Of a stretch of 47,996 nt of DNA, positions 16,010-24,051 are shown one piece after another. Made by a program: the position numbers and the translations under genes. Origin of the DNA: Myxococcales bacterium (GTDB taxonomy: Bacteria > Myxococcota_A > Polyangia > Polyangiales > Polyangiaceae); contig JAJZQG010000035.1 in NCBI GenBank assembly GCA_021847645.1, positions 1-47,996 on the forward strand. The letters run 5' to 3'. The first letter of the stretch is position 1. Every line of letters begins with the position of its first letter. The notes under the pieces are model-generated. The model was given only the letters and a program-made list of their open reading frames with translations, was not told where the DNA came from and ran no database searches.

Positions 16010-19000
16010 ATGACCGTGAAGACATCCAGGAGCGGGGCAATGCAGACGGTCGTCGCACGCAGCGGAGTGATCCTGTCGTTCGAGCACGTGGCCGATCCGG
16101 ACGGCGTGAGCGTGGCCGTTCGCGCGACCGGTGCGGAAGGCTGGGAGATGCACTGGGGATTGCGCAGCGGCGCCTCTCCGCAGTGGTTCGTCCCGCCGCG
16201 GGAGAGTTGGCCGGATGCGACCGAGCCGGCCGGCGAGCACGCCGCGCGCACCAGCTTGCACCGCGAGCCCGACCAGCAGCCGATCGTTTTTCGCTCGGCT
16301 GCCACCGATGGGCCGCTCGTGCTCGAGTTCGCGCTCTACCACGGCGAGCAACGGCGGTGGGACAACAACGAGGGCCGCAACTATCGTGTACGACTACCGC
16401 TGTCCGACTCCGTCGCACTGCCGTCCTCCGAGATCGCGAAGGCAGCGGAGGGGCACGACGTGGTCGATCTGCAGATCCGCGAGCTGGAGCCCGGAGGCCA
16501 GCTCGCGGCGGCCTCGTGGCGTGAGGGTGAGGGCACGCGTGTGCTGATGTTGACCGATCTTCCGGGAGTGTCTCTTCACTGGGGGATTGCCCAGCGCTTC
16601 GAGCATGATTGGTCGTTGCCGCCGGCTTCGTCGCGGCCACCGGGCACGTCGCTGGCAGGGCCGGACGCGGCCTTCACGCCTTTCCAGCCGAGAGACGGCC
16701 TGTTTGCTGTCGACATCCAGCTCGAGCCCGGCCCTCGCGGCGTGCGGTTCGTGCTCCGCACCGACGACGGCCAATGGCTGAAGGCGGGGCGCGACGACTT
16801 CTTTCTGGCGGTGGATCGAGGGCCCACCACGGCCCTGTCCTCCGATCCGCTGATGGTGTCCCTGGCCGACGCGATCGTCGAGGCCGAGGTGGCCCGCGGC
16901 TCCTGGACGTTGATGCATCGTTTCGAGCTGTGTCACGAGCTGCTGGGGCGCGTACCCTTCGGCCATCGCGACGCGGTGGCGCTGCTGTTCGTGTGGATGA
17001 GGTACTCGGCGATACGGCAGCTGGACTGGCAGCGTCGCTACAACACCAAGCCTCGCGAGCTGGCGCACGCGCAGGAGCGTCTGACCCAGGCGCTCGCCCA
17101 GCGTCATGCCCGCGATCCGGCGTCGCGCGATCTGGTGCGGCTGCTGCTCACCACGGTGGGGCGGGGGGGCGAGGGACAGCGCGTGCGCGACGAGATCCTG
17201 CGCATCATGCACCGTCACCAGATCAAGGAGGTGGCCGGCCACTTCCTGGAGGAGTGGCATCAGAAGCTGCACAACAACACCACGCCCGACGACGTGGTCA
17301 TCTGCGAGGCCTACATCGCATTCCTGCGCAGCGGAGGCGACCGCGACGTGTTCTACGCGACCCTGCGCGAAGGCGGCGTGTCGGCCGAGCGCTTGCACAG
17401 CTACGAGCGGCCCATCCGGTCCGCGCCCGAGTTCGTCCCGCACCTGAGCGAGGCCCTGGTCCACGACTTCTCCGAGTTCCTGCGCGTGCTCAAGTCCGTG
17501 CACGCGGCGACCGATCTGGAGACGTGCGTGGAGAGCGCGGTCGTGCACCTCGACACGCCCCTGCGCGGCTCGCTGGCGTCGATCGTCGCCGGCCAGCGCC
17601 AGGCCGACGCGCTGCAGCTGGCGCGCGCGATCACCGCTGTCCGCTCGGGCCTGGCGCCCCAGCTGTCCGAGGAACACCCCGGCCTGCGCGACATCGTGCG
17701 CCTCGACGTTGCCCTCGAGGCGTTCCTGCGCACGGTGGTCGAGCGATCGCTTCATCACGACCGTGCCCTGGACGAGTGGATGAGGCTGCTGCACAACGTG
17801 CTGCGCAACGTGAGCGCGTCGGCTACCGACGCGGCTGGGCTCGCCAACTGTGCGGCGTACTGGAGTGGCATCCTGGGCTCGTCCGCGCCCGAGGCGGAGC
17901 GGGCGCTGCGCACCCTGTCGGCGCTGGAGGTCACCGAGGCGCTGGTAGCGTGCCGCATGGATGAGCTCGACACTCTGTTGCAGCCCAAGGCAGAGCTCCT
18001 GGGCAAGGCGTTCGGCGCCGCGGACTGGGCCGTGCAGCTGTTCTCCGAGGAGGTCGCCCGCGGGCAGCTCGAGTTCATCGTGTCCGCGCTTGCACGCAAG
18101 CTGCGCCAGACTCTGGGCGCCAGCGGAAGCCTGGCTGCCTGGCAGATCGTGAGCCGCGGCAAAAGCTCGGCCGCGGGACTGCTGCGCATCGTCGGCACGT
18201 TGCGTGACGCCCACGAATTGCCACCCGATGTCGCCCAGATCCTGCTGTGTGACCGGGTGCAGGGAGACGAGGACATCCCCCGCGCCGTGACCGCCGTGAT
18301 CACCCCGTCGCCCGTGGACCTGCTGTCGCACGTGGCGATCCGCGCACGCAACGCGGGTGTGCTGCTCGCCGTGGGTCATGAGGAGCAGGCGCTCGCCCGG
18401 CTTCGCGAGCTCGCAGGAGCGAAGCTGTCGGTGCACGTGACCGGCGCCGGCGAGCTCACCGTGCGCGAGTTTGCCGGTGACCTGGCCGTGCCCAGGCGTG
18501 TCGTGGCGCCCTTGCGGCAGGGGGCGCGCGCGCCGTTTGCCGGATGGGCGTTCGACGCCGCGCGGGTTCCGGACGGCCAGTCGGGGGGCAAGTCGCGGCA
18601 GCTCGAGCGCCTCAGGCGCGTCGTGCCGTCGTCGGTCTCGATTCCCCAGGGCATCTGCATCCCGTTCGCCGCCTACGAGCGCACCCTCGAGGAGCCGTCC
18701 AACCGCCAGACAGCGCAGGAGATGATGCGTCTCGAGGAGCTGGTGCAGGGCGTCGCCGATGCCGAGGTCGGCGTGGCCGCGGCGCGCGTCGCCTCCCTGT
18801 GCCTGCAGCTCGACTCGCCGCCCGCACTCGAGGCGGCCGTGCGCGAGATCGCGCACCGGTCCGACATGGCGTTGCCCCAGGCCTGGCAGGACGCTTTCCT
18901 GCGAATCAAGCAGGTCTGGGCGTCCAAGTGGAATGAGCGCGCCGTGCTGAGCCGGCGCGCCTACGGCGTGGCGGACCGTGAGCTGCGCATGGCGGTCTTG

Positions 19001-19522
19001 ATCCAGCGGATCGTCGAGGCCGACTATGCATTCGTCATCCATACGATCCACCCGGTCACGGGCGACCCGGCGCAGGTGCTCGCCGAGGTGGTGCCCGGCC
19101 TGGGCGAGACGCTGGTGGGGAATCATCCGGGCCGTGCCTGGGCCTTCGCGGTGGACAAGCGCAGCGGGCACGTCGTCCAAGCGTCGGCGCTCAGCAAGCG
19201 GTACGCGTGGAAGGGCGGTGGGCTCATCTTCCGCTCCGATTCGAACGGCGAGGACCTGGCCGGCTACGCCGGCGCCGGCCTGTATGACAGTGTGCCGCTG
19301 CATCGCTATCACCAGGTGCCGATCGAGCACGCGCAGGAGCCCATCATCTGGGACGAGGCCGTACGCCAGCAGATGGCCCGCACCATCGGCGCCATCGGCG
19401 TCGAGATCGAGAAGACGCTCGGCACGGCCCAGGACATCGAAGGTGCCGTCGTTCATGGCCGATGGTTCGTCGTGCAGTCCCGTCCCCAGGTCGGGCTGCA
19501 GGCCGCGGAGGCGTCGAGGTGA
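16010..19522 (+). CDS. Alpha-glucan water dikinase (plant GWD type)
   Basis: Transfers the beta-phosphate of ATP to glucosyl residues of an alpha-glucan (C6 in plant GWD) through a phosphohistidine. The 1170-residue protein has the plant architecture. Two CBM45-like starch-binding modules lie at about 20-132 (HWG at 48-50) and 180-270 (HWG at 190-192). The GWD signature EEWHQKLHNNTTPDDVV is near 413. The swivelling domain carries the catalytic histidine H774 in LLSHVAIRARNAGV. A PEP-synthase-like ATP-grasp domain has WASKWNERA, DYAFVIHTIHPVTGDP, EVVPGLGETLVG, IFRSDSNGEDLAGYAGAGLY and GTAQDIEG. I prefer ATG 16010 (AAGG just upstream) to 15893. The stop overlaps the next start (GTGA). It heads an operon of glucan genes. 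Regiospecificity is untested. Confidence 0.93.
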   Translation: MTVKTSRSGAMQTVVARSGVILSFEHVADPDGVSVAVRATGAEGWEMHWGLRSGASPQWFVPPRESWPDATEPAGEHAARTSLHREPDQQPIVFRSAATDGPLVLEFALYHGEQRRWDNNEGRNYRVRLPLSDSVALPSSEIAKAAEGHDVVDLQIRELEPGGQLAAASWREGEGTRVLMLTDLPGVSLHWGIAQRFEHDWSLPPASSRPPGTSLAGPDAAFTPFQPRDGLFAVDIQLEPGPRGVRFVLRTDDGQWLKAGRDDFFLAVDRGPTTALSSDPLMVSLADAIVEAEVARGSWTLMHRFELCHELLGRVPFGHRDAVALLFVWMRYSAIRQLDWQRRYNTKPRELAHAQERLTQALAQRHARDPASRDLVRLLLTTVGRGGEGQRVRDEILRIMHRHQIKEVAGHFLEEWHQKLHNNTTPDDVVICEAYIAFLRSGGDRDVFYATLREGGVSAERLHSYERPIRSAPEFVPHLSEALVHDFSEFLRVLKSVHAATDLETCVESAVVHLDTPLRGSLASIVAGQRQADALQLARAITAVRSGLAPQLSEEHPGLRDIVRLDVALEAFLRTVVERSLHHDRALDEWMRLLHNVLRNVSASATDAAGLANCAAYWSGILGSSAPEAERALRTLSALEVTEALVACRMDELDTLLQPKAELLGKAFGAADWAVQLFSEEVARGQLEFIVSALARKLRQTLGASGSLAAWQIVSRGKSSAAGLLRIVGTLRDAHELPPDVAQILLCDRVQGDEDIPRAVTAVITPSPVDLLSHVAIRARNAGVLLAVGHEEQALARLRELAGAKLSVHVTGAGELTVREFAGDLAVPRRVVAPLRQGARAPFAGWAFDAARVPDGQSGGKSRQLERLRRVVPSSVSIPQGICIPFAAYERTLEEPSNRQTAQEMMRLEELVQGVADAEVGVAAARVASLCLQLDSPPALEAAVREIAHRSDMALPQAWQDAFLRIKQVWASKWNERAVLSRRAYGVADRELRMAVLIQRIVEADYAFVIHTIHPVTGDPAQVLAEVVPGLGETLVGNHPGRAWAFAVDKRSGHVVQASALSKRYAWKGGGLIFRSDSNGEDLAGYAGAGLYDSVPLHRYHQVPIEHAQEPIIWDEAVRQQMARTIGAIGVEIEKTLGTAQDIEGAVVHGRWFVVQSRPQVGLQAAEASR

Positions 19523-22500
19523 TCGTTCGTGTCGGCAACCAGACCGCGTGGTCGGCGCCGTCGCCCCTGGCGCCGTTCGAGTTCGCCTTGCGGAACGGAT
19601 TCGACGCGTTCGAGTGGTTCCCGGACAAGCACGGCGCGGAGGGCTGGGACGTGGACGACGTGGCCGAGTCGCAGTGGGAGCACGTGCGCGATGCGGCGGC
19701 GGGGAGCGGCATGAGGCTGTCGGTGCACGCGTCGCTGCAGGCGGACGTCTTGCGCGAGGACGGCGTCGAGCGGCTGCTGGCGGACTGCCGCTTTGCGAGC
19801 GCGATCGGTGCCGTGCTGGTGAACCTGCACATGGACGCGAGGGCTCCTATCGACGCGTTGGTCGATGCGCTCGAGCGGGTGCTGGAGCACGCCGGGCAGG
19901 CGGGGCTTGTGCTGTCGGTGGAGAACACGCCCTTGGTGGGGCCGGAGTACGCGGGAGACCTGTTCGAGGCGCTGCAGGCAAGGGGCTACGGTCCGGAGCG
20001 CATCGGCATGTGCCTGGACCTGGGCCACGCGAACCTGTACGCCGGCACTCGCAACGACTACCTGGCGTATCTCGACCGGCTCGGCGCCCACGTTCCGATC
20101 GTGCACGCGCATGTTCACGAGAACCGCGGCGACGCCGACAGCCACATGACGCTGTTCACCGGTCCGTCGCGCGACGACGACCGGGGCATTCGTGGATTCG
20201 TGGAACGGATGCGGCAGAGGGGATTCGATGGCTCGATGATCATGGAGCAGTGGCCGGTGCCGCCGTCGTTGCTCGTGGAGGCGCGGCGAAAGCTCCTGCA
20301 GCTCGTCGGCGACAGCCTGTCGTCGGCTGTGACGCCGGTGGCGGCAGCGCAAGGCGAGGGCGGCTTTGCGGCCACCCTGGCCGCCGCGGACCGCGCCCGC
20401 CCCAGCTGGCTCCAGAAGCTTCAGTGGGTGGCGGACGTGCTCGAGGCGTCGGGGCCGGCGGACATCGATCGCTTGGCGTGCGTCGCCGTGTACTTGCGCT
20501 ACGTGGGAACCGGCGCCGTGCCTTGCACCGAGAGCGGCGGCCACCAGCGGCCCAACCACCATGCGGCGATCGCCCGTCGCATCCGGGCTCGACTCGCGCG
20601 TATCACCACGCCCCACAACCAGCTTCTCGTGAGGCTTATCCAACCCTGGCTGCCGTCGTCCTCCGCGGCGTTCACCCGGGCCGAGCCGCTGACGCGCATC
20701 CGGGACATCGCGCACCGCTCCGACATCCCCCGGGAGCTGAAGGATCGGATCAAGAGAACATTGCAAAACAAACTGCATCGCAACGCGGGCCCGGAAGACC
20801 TGCGCACCTCCGAAGCGTTGCTCGCGGAGGTGCTGGCCAATCGCCAACGGTACCCCGCCGCGTTCGTCAAGGAGCTCTCCGTGTTTCACGAGGAGCTCGA
20901 GGAGTTCTTCCAGGCGCGCAGCCTCCCCAAGCTGCTCGAGTCCTTCGCCGCCACCTTGCCGGACTCCGATCAGGCGCTCGTGCACGCGGTCCTCGATGCG
21001 CTGTCGGCAGCCCACACCCGTGACGGTGCAGTGCGTGCGCTCGAGCTCGTCCTGCTGCTTCGCACGGGCCTGGCGGCGCGTTGGGGAGCAGCAGCAGCCC
21101 AGTCCGACGACGAGGCGCGGGTGCTCGACGTGCGTCTGGAGGAGCGCTCGTTCTTGCTGCTTGGGCAGCTCGCCAACGGGTTCGAGGCGGACAGCGGCGT
21201 GTTCGACTGGCGTCACGCGCTGCCGGCGGTGCTGCTGGGCGTGCAGTCCCTTGCGTTGGACGGGTTTCGGCTCGCGGAAGGCGCGGCCGTGCAGGCCGAG
21301 CTCGACGCGTGGATACCCGTGTTCGACGCGGGCGACCGGCGTCACCTGTTGCGCCTGAAGGCGACGCTGGACCGGGCGCGACGTTGGGCGGGCGACTATG
21401 CCGACATGCTCTTGGGGCTTCTCCCGCCGCGGGCCCGGGCGGTTGGGCAAGCGCTGGGCGTCGCGGCGTCGTCGATAGCCATGTATACGGAAGGCGAGCT
21501 TCGCGGACACGTGGTCTTTCAGCTCTCGCGCGTGCTCGAAACGCTCGGCCGTCGCGTTCGCCTGGAGGCGCGCCTGCCGCCGTGGGATTGCATCGTACCT
21601 GGCCGTGCCGAGGGCCGACTCGACGTGGTCGAATCGCTCGACGACGTGGGCGTGCGCGGAGAGCAGCCCATCGTGTGCGTGGTGCGTAAGCTCGACCCCG
21701 ACGGTGCGGTTCCGCTCGGCGTGACGGCCGTGTTGTGCCTGGGCGATCTGGCGCATCTCTCGCACTTTGCCGTGCGGGCTCGTCAGGCGCATACGGTGCT
21801 GGCCAGCTGCGCTGATCCCCAAGCCATCGCTGCCCTGCAATCGCTGTCCGGTCTCGAGGTGGTGGTCGACGCCGGCATCGACGCCGTCGTCGTGAACCCG
21901 GTGCGGCATGCTCATGGCGCGCTACTCGATAGCCGGACGGCGCCGCGGGCGGCAGCCGAGCCGGTCGACTTGCGTGTGGAGCGCGAGGTGATCCCGTTGG
22001 CGGAGGTCACCCCTGCCATCGGCGGAGCCAAGGCGTTCGCCGCGCGGAGGCTGCGCGAGTTGCTGTCCGGAGCGAACACCGGTGTCTTCTCGCCGGATGG
22101 GCTGGTGGTCCCCTACGGCGTGTTGCGCCAGGCGCTCGCGGCCGACCCCGCGGCCGGGTCGCTTGTGCGGCAGCTCGCCTCCGAGCTGGGCGAGAGCGAC
22201 GAGCTGGGTCAGGAGCTGCGGCTTCGCGAGCTGCGCCGGGTCGTGATGCAGCTGAGCGTTCCGCCGGGTGTCGCGCGGGTCGTTGCGAGGCAGTTCGAGC
22301 CCTCGGAGCGCTTGATGGTGCGCTCGAGCTCGAACCTCGAAGACCTGGCCGGTCAGAGCGGAGCGGGCTTGTTCGACTCGGTCGCCGACGTGGCCCCGGC
22401 CGAATGCGCGGACGCGATCAAGCGGGTATGGGCGTCGCTGTGGAACACCCGGGCATGGCGCAGCCGCAGGCAGGCAGGGCTTGCGGATGACGCGGGCCAG

Positions 22501-22944
22501 ATGGCGGTGCTCCTGCAGCCGATGATCGTCGCGGACTACGCGTTCGTGCTGCACACCTGGCACCCCGTGACGCGGCGGCGCGGGCAGGTGTACATCGAGG
22601 TTGCGGTGGGCATGGGCGAGACGCTGGTTCGGGGCGACGACCCGGGGGCGCCGTACCGAATGGTGAGCGACCTGGCGACCGGTGAGGTGAGCGTGCTGTC
22701 GTACGCGAGCTGGTCGACGGCGCGCACGCCTGGCGGCGCTGGGGCCTTGAATCGCATTCGCGTGCGCTATGACCGCGAGCGCCTCAGCGCCCGTCTCGGA
22801 GAGCTCGAGGAGTTGGGGCGGCAGTTGGGTGCGGTGGGTCGGCTCGTGGAGGATTCGTTCGGTGCACCGCAGGACATCGAAGGGGTGATCCGTGGCGGCC
22901 GGGTGACGCTCGTACAGGCGCGTCCCCAGGAGGGACTTACATGA
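19519..22944 (+). CDS. TIM-barrel / phosphoglucan-water-dikinase-like fusion protein
   Basis: A 1141-residue two-part protein starting at GTG 19519, overlapping the GWD stop. Residues 1-265 form a xylose-isomerase-like (AP endonuclease 2) TIM barrel with likely metal ligands in LSVENTP, CLDLGHAN, HAHVHEN and IMEQWP. From about 285 it is a dikinase closest to plant PWD (GWD3). The catalytic histidine is H749 in LAHLSHFAVRARQ, the PWD form of the motif (plant: HLSHLGVRARQ). It is followed by VRSSSNLEDLAGQSGAGLF, VWASLWNTRAW, DYAFVLHTWHPVT, GMGETLV and GAPQDIEGVI. Plant PWD adds phosphate to C3 of glucans already phosphorylated by GWD, so GWD and this protein may act in sequence. The TIM barrel replaces the plant starch-binding CBM20; its substrate is unknown. 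Confidence 0.9.
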   Translation: MIVRVGNQTAWSAPSPLAPFEFALRNGFDAFEWFPDKHGAEGWDVDDVAESQWEHVRDAAAGSGMRLSVHASLQADVLREDGVERLLADCRFASAIGAVLVNLHMDARAPIDALVDALERVLEHAGQAGLVLSVENTPLVGPEYAGDLFEALQARGYGPERIGMCLDLGHANLYAGTRNDYLAYLDRLGAHVPIVHAHVHENRGDADSHMTLFTGPSRDDDRGIRGFVERMRQRGFDGSMIMEQWPVPPSLLVEARRKLLQLVGDSLSSAVTPVAAAQGEGGFAATLAAADRARPSWLQKLQWVADVLEASGPADIDRLACVAVYLRYVGTGAVPCTESGGHQRPNHHAAIARRIRARLARITTPHNQLLVRLIQPWLPSSSAAFTRAEPLTRIRDIAHRSDIPRELKDRIKRTLQNKLHRNAGPEDLRTSEALLAEVLANRQRYPAAFVKELSVFHEELEEFFQARSLPKLLESFAATLPDSDQALVHAVLDALSAAHTRDGAVRALELVLLLRTGLAARWGAAAAQSDDEARVLDVRLEERSFLLLGQLANGFEADSGVFDWRHALPAVLLGVQSLALDGFRLAEGAAVQAELDAWIPVFDAGDRRHLLRLKATLDRARRWAGDYADMLLGLLPPRARAVGQALGVAASSIAMYTEGELRGHVVFQLSRVLETLGRRVRLEARLPPWDCIVPGRAEGRLDVVESLDDVGVRGEQPIVCVVRKLDPDGAVPLGVTAVLCLGDLAHLSHFAVRARQAHTVLASCADPQAIAALQSLSGLEVVVDAGIDAVVVNPVRHAHGALLDSRTAPRAAAEPVDLRVEREVIPLAEVTPAIGGAKAFAARRLRELLSGANTGVFSPDGLVVPYGVLRQALAADPAAGSLVRQLASELGESDELGQELRLRELRRVVMQLSVPPGVARVVARQFEPSERLMVRSSSNLEDLAGQSGAGLFDSVADVAPAECADAIKRVWASLWNTRAWRSRRQAGLADDAGQMAVLLQPMIVADYAFVLHTWHPVTRRRGQVYIEVAVGMGETLVRGDDPGAPYRMVSDLATGEVSVLSYASWSTARTPGGAGALNRIRVRYDRERLSARLGELEELGRQLGAVGRLVEDSFGAPQDIEGVIRGGRVTLVQARPQEGLT

Positions 22945-24029
22945 CATTCTGGAGAACGCGATTGGCGCGTCCGGCGCCGCTGCGCTTGGCGCTGTTTCAG
23001 AAACGCCTCGACGGCGACGACGCCCTGCTGCAGATGGCGAGGGCGCGATTCGAGCGCGTGGGGCTGGGAGCCGAGGTCTACGCCGAGCTGCCGGGGGACC
23101 TCGAGCAGTTGCTGCGGCTGTGTCCGGCAAGGCTGCCGGTGGCCGTGCACCTGCCGCGCGACTGGAGCCTTCTGGATCCGGAGTCGTTGCGGCGGACTGC
23201 CGAGCTGGCAATCGCCGGCCGATCGCGCGTGTTCGGCCTGGTGCTGCACGACGAGCCCGAGCTGCACTCCAGGAAGAGGGACTACGTGCAGGCGCTGCGC
23301 GCCGTCGACGGCCGGCTCGACGAGCTCCCGGCGCCGCCGACGCTCTTTGTCGAGTACGCCTGCGGGCACCCGCCAGAGCGCTTCGCCGCGCTGTTCGAGT
23401 CGGTGGCCGATCTCGCGCACGTGAGTGCTTGCGTGGATATAGGGCACGTGGCGATTCAAGAGGCGCGCACGGCCTACGAGAGAATCCACCAAGGGCAGGA
23501 GCTGTGCAGCATCACGCCCGACGACCCGGGGTTGCCGTCGTTGCTGCGGGACGTGCAGGCCGCGGTGGGCACCGGGCGCGACGCGGCCTTCGCGCTGGTG
23601 GCGAGGATGGCGCGGCTCGGCAAGGCGCTGCACGTGCACCTTCACGACGGCCACCCGCTGTCGGCCACGGCGCTCGGCTTGTCGGACCACCAGAGCTTCT
23701 TGGCGCCTGTTCCGATTGGCATCGAGTGGCGTGGCCGCACGGCTCTCGATCCGATGTTCGGTCCCCACGGGTTGCTGCGCGTGGTGCAGGAGTCGCTGGC
23801 CGCGGGCGACCCGGAGCTGGTGTCGCTGTCTCTGGAGATCCACCCGACCGAAGGGCGTTCGCCCCTCGGCAAGGAAGAGCCGCTGTTCCGGCATTGGACG
23901 AACCTGACCAATGCGGAGCGCATGAGCTTCTGGCTGGACGACCTGGTACGGCACGGGGTCTTGCTCGACGCGGCCTGCGAGACCGCGGTGACCCCGGCCA
24001 AGATGGAAGGCCACATGGCTGACGTGTGA
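22941..24029 (+). CDS. Stand-alone TIM-barrel sugar isomerase/epimerase-like protein
   Basis: A 362-residue protein whose ATG overlaps the previous stop (ATGA), implying coupled translation. It has the xylose-isomerase-like TIM-barrel pattern: FVEYACGH, SACVDIGHVAI, HVHLHDGHPL and LSLEIHP, which provide the acidic and histidine metal ligands. It is a distant relative of the barrel fused to the adjacent dikinase, so the operon encodes two such barrels. Family members isomerise sugars, cleave DNA at abasic sites or act on cyclitols. In this context a sugar or sugar-phosphate substrate is most likely, but the reaction is unknown. An ordinary epimerase unrelated to phosphorylation cannot be excluded. 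Confidence 0.82.
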   Translation: MTFWRTRLARPAPLRLALFQKRLDGDDALLQMARARFERVGLGAEVYAELPGDLEQLLRLCPARLPVAVHLPRDWSLLDPESLRRTAELAIAGRSRVFGLVLHDEPELHSRKRDYVQALRAVDGRLDELPAPPTLFVEYACGHPPERFAALFESVADLAHVSACVDIGHVAIQEARTAYERIHQGQELCSITPDDPGLPSLLRDVQAAVGTGRDAAFALVARMARLGKALHVHLHDGHPLSATALGLSDHQSFLAPVPIGIEWRGRTALDPMFGPHGLLRVVQESLAAGDPELVSLSLEIHPTEGRSPLGKEEPLFRHWTNLTNAERMSFWLDDLVRHGVLLDAACETAVTPAKMEGHMADV

Positions 24030-24051
24030 GCGGCCGGAAAGGACGGATGCC

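Noticed and set aside
16394-19456. A 1020-codon open frame antisense to the dikinase gene
   Set aside because: It mirrors the GWD gene, has low-complexity His/Leu/Gln/Arg-rich sequence and no recognisable domain. Long antisense frames are expected in GC-rich codon-biased genes.
19453-21915. An 820-codon antisense frame opposite the TIM/PWD fusion
   Set aside because: Same reasoning: composition typical of a shadow frame, no start context, and the plus strand has clear family motifs.
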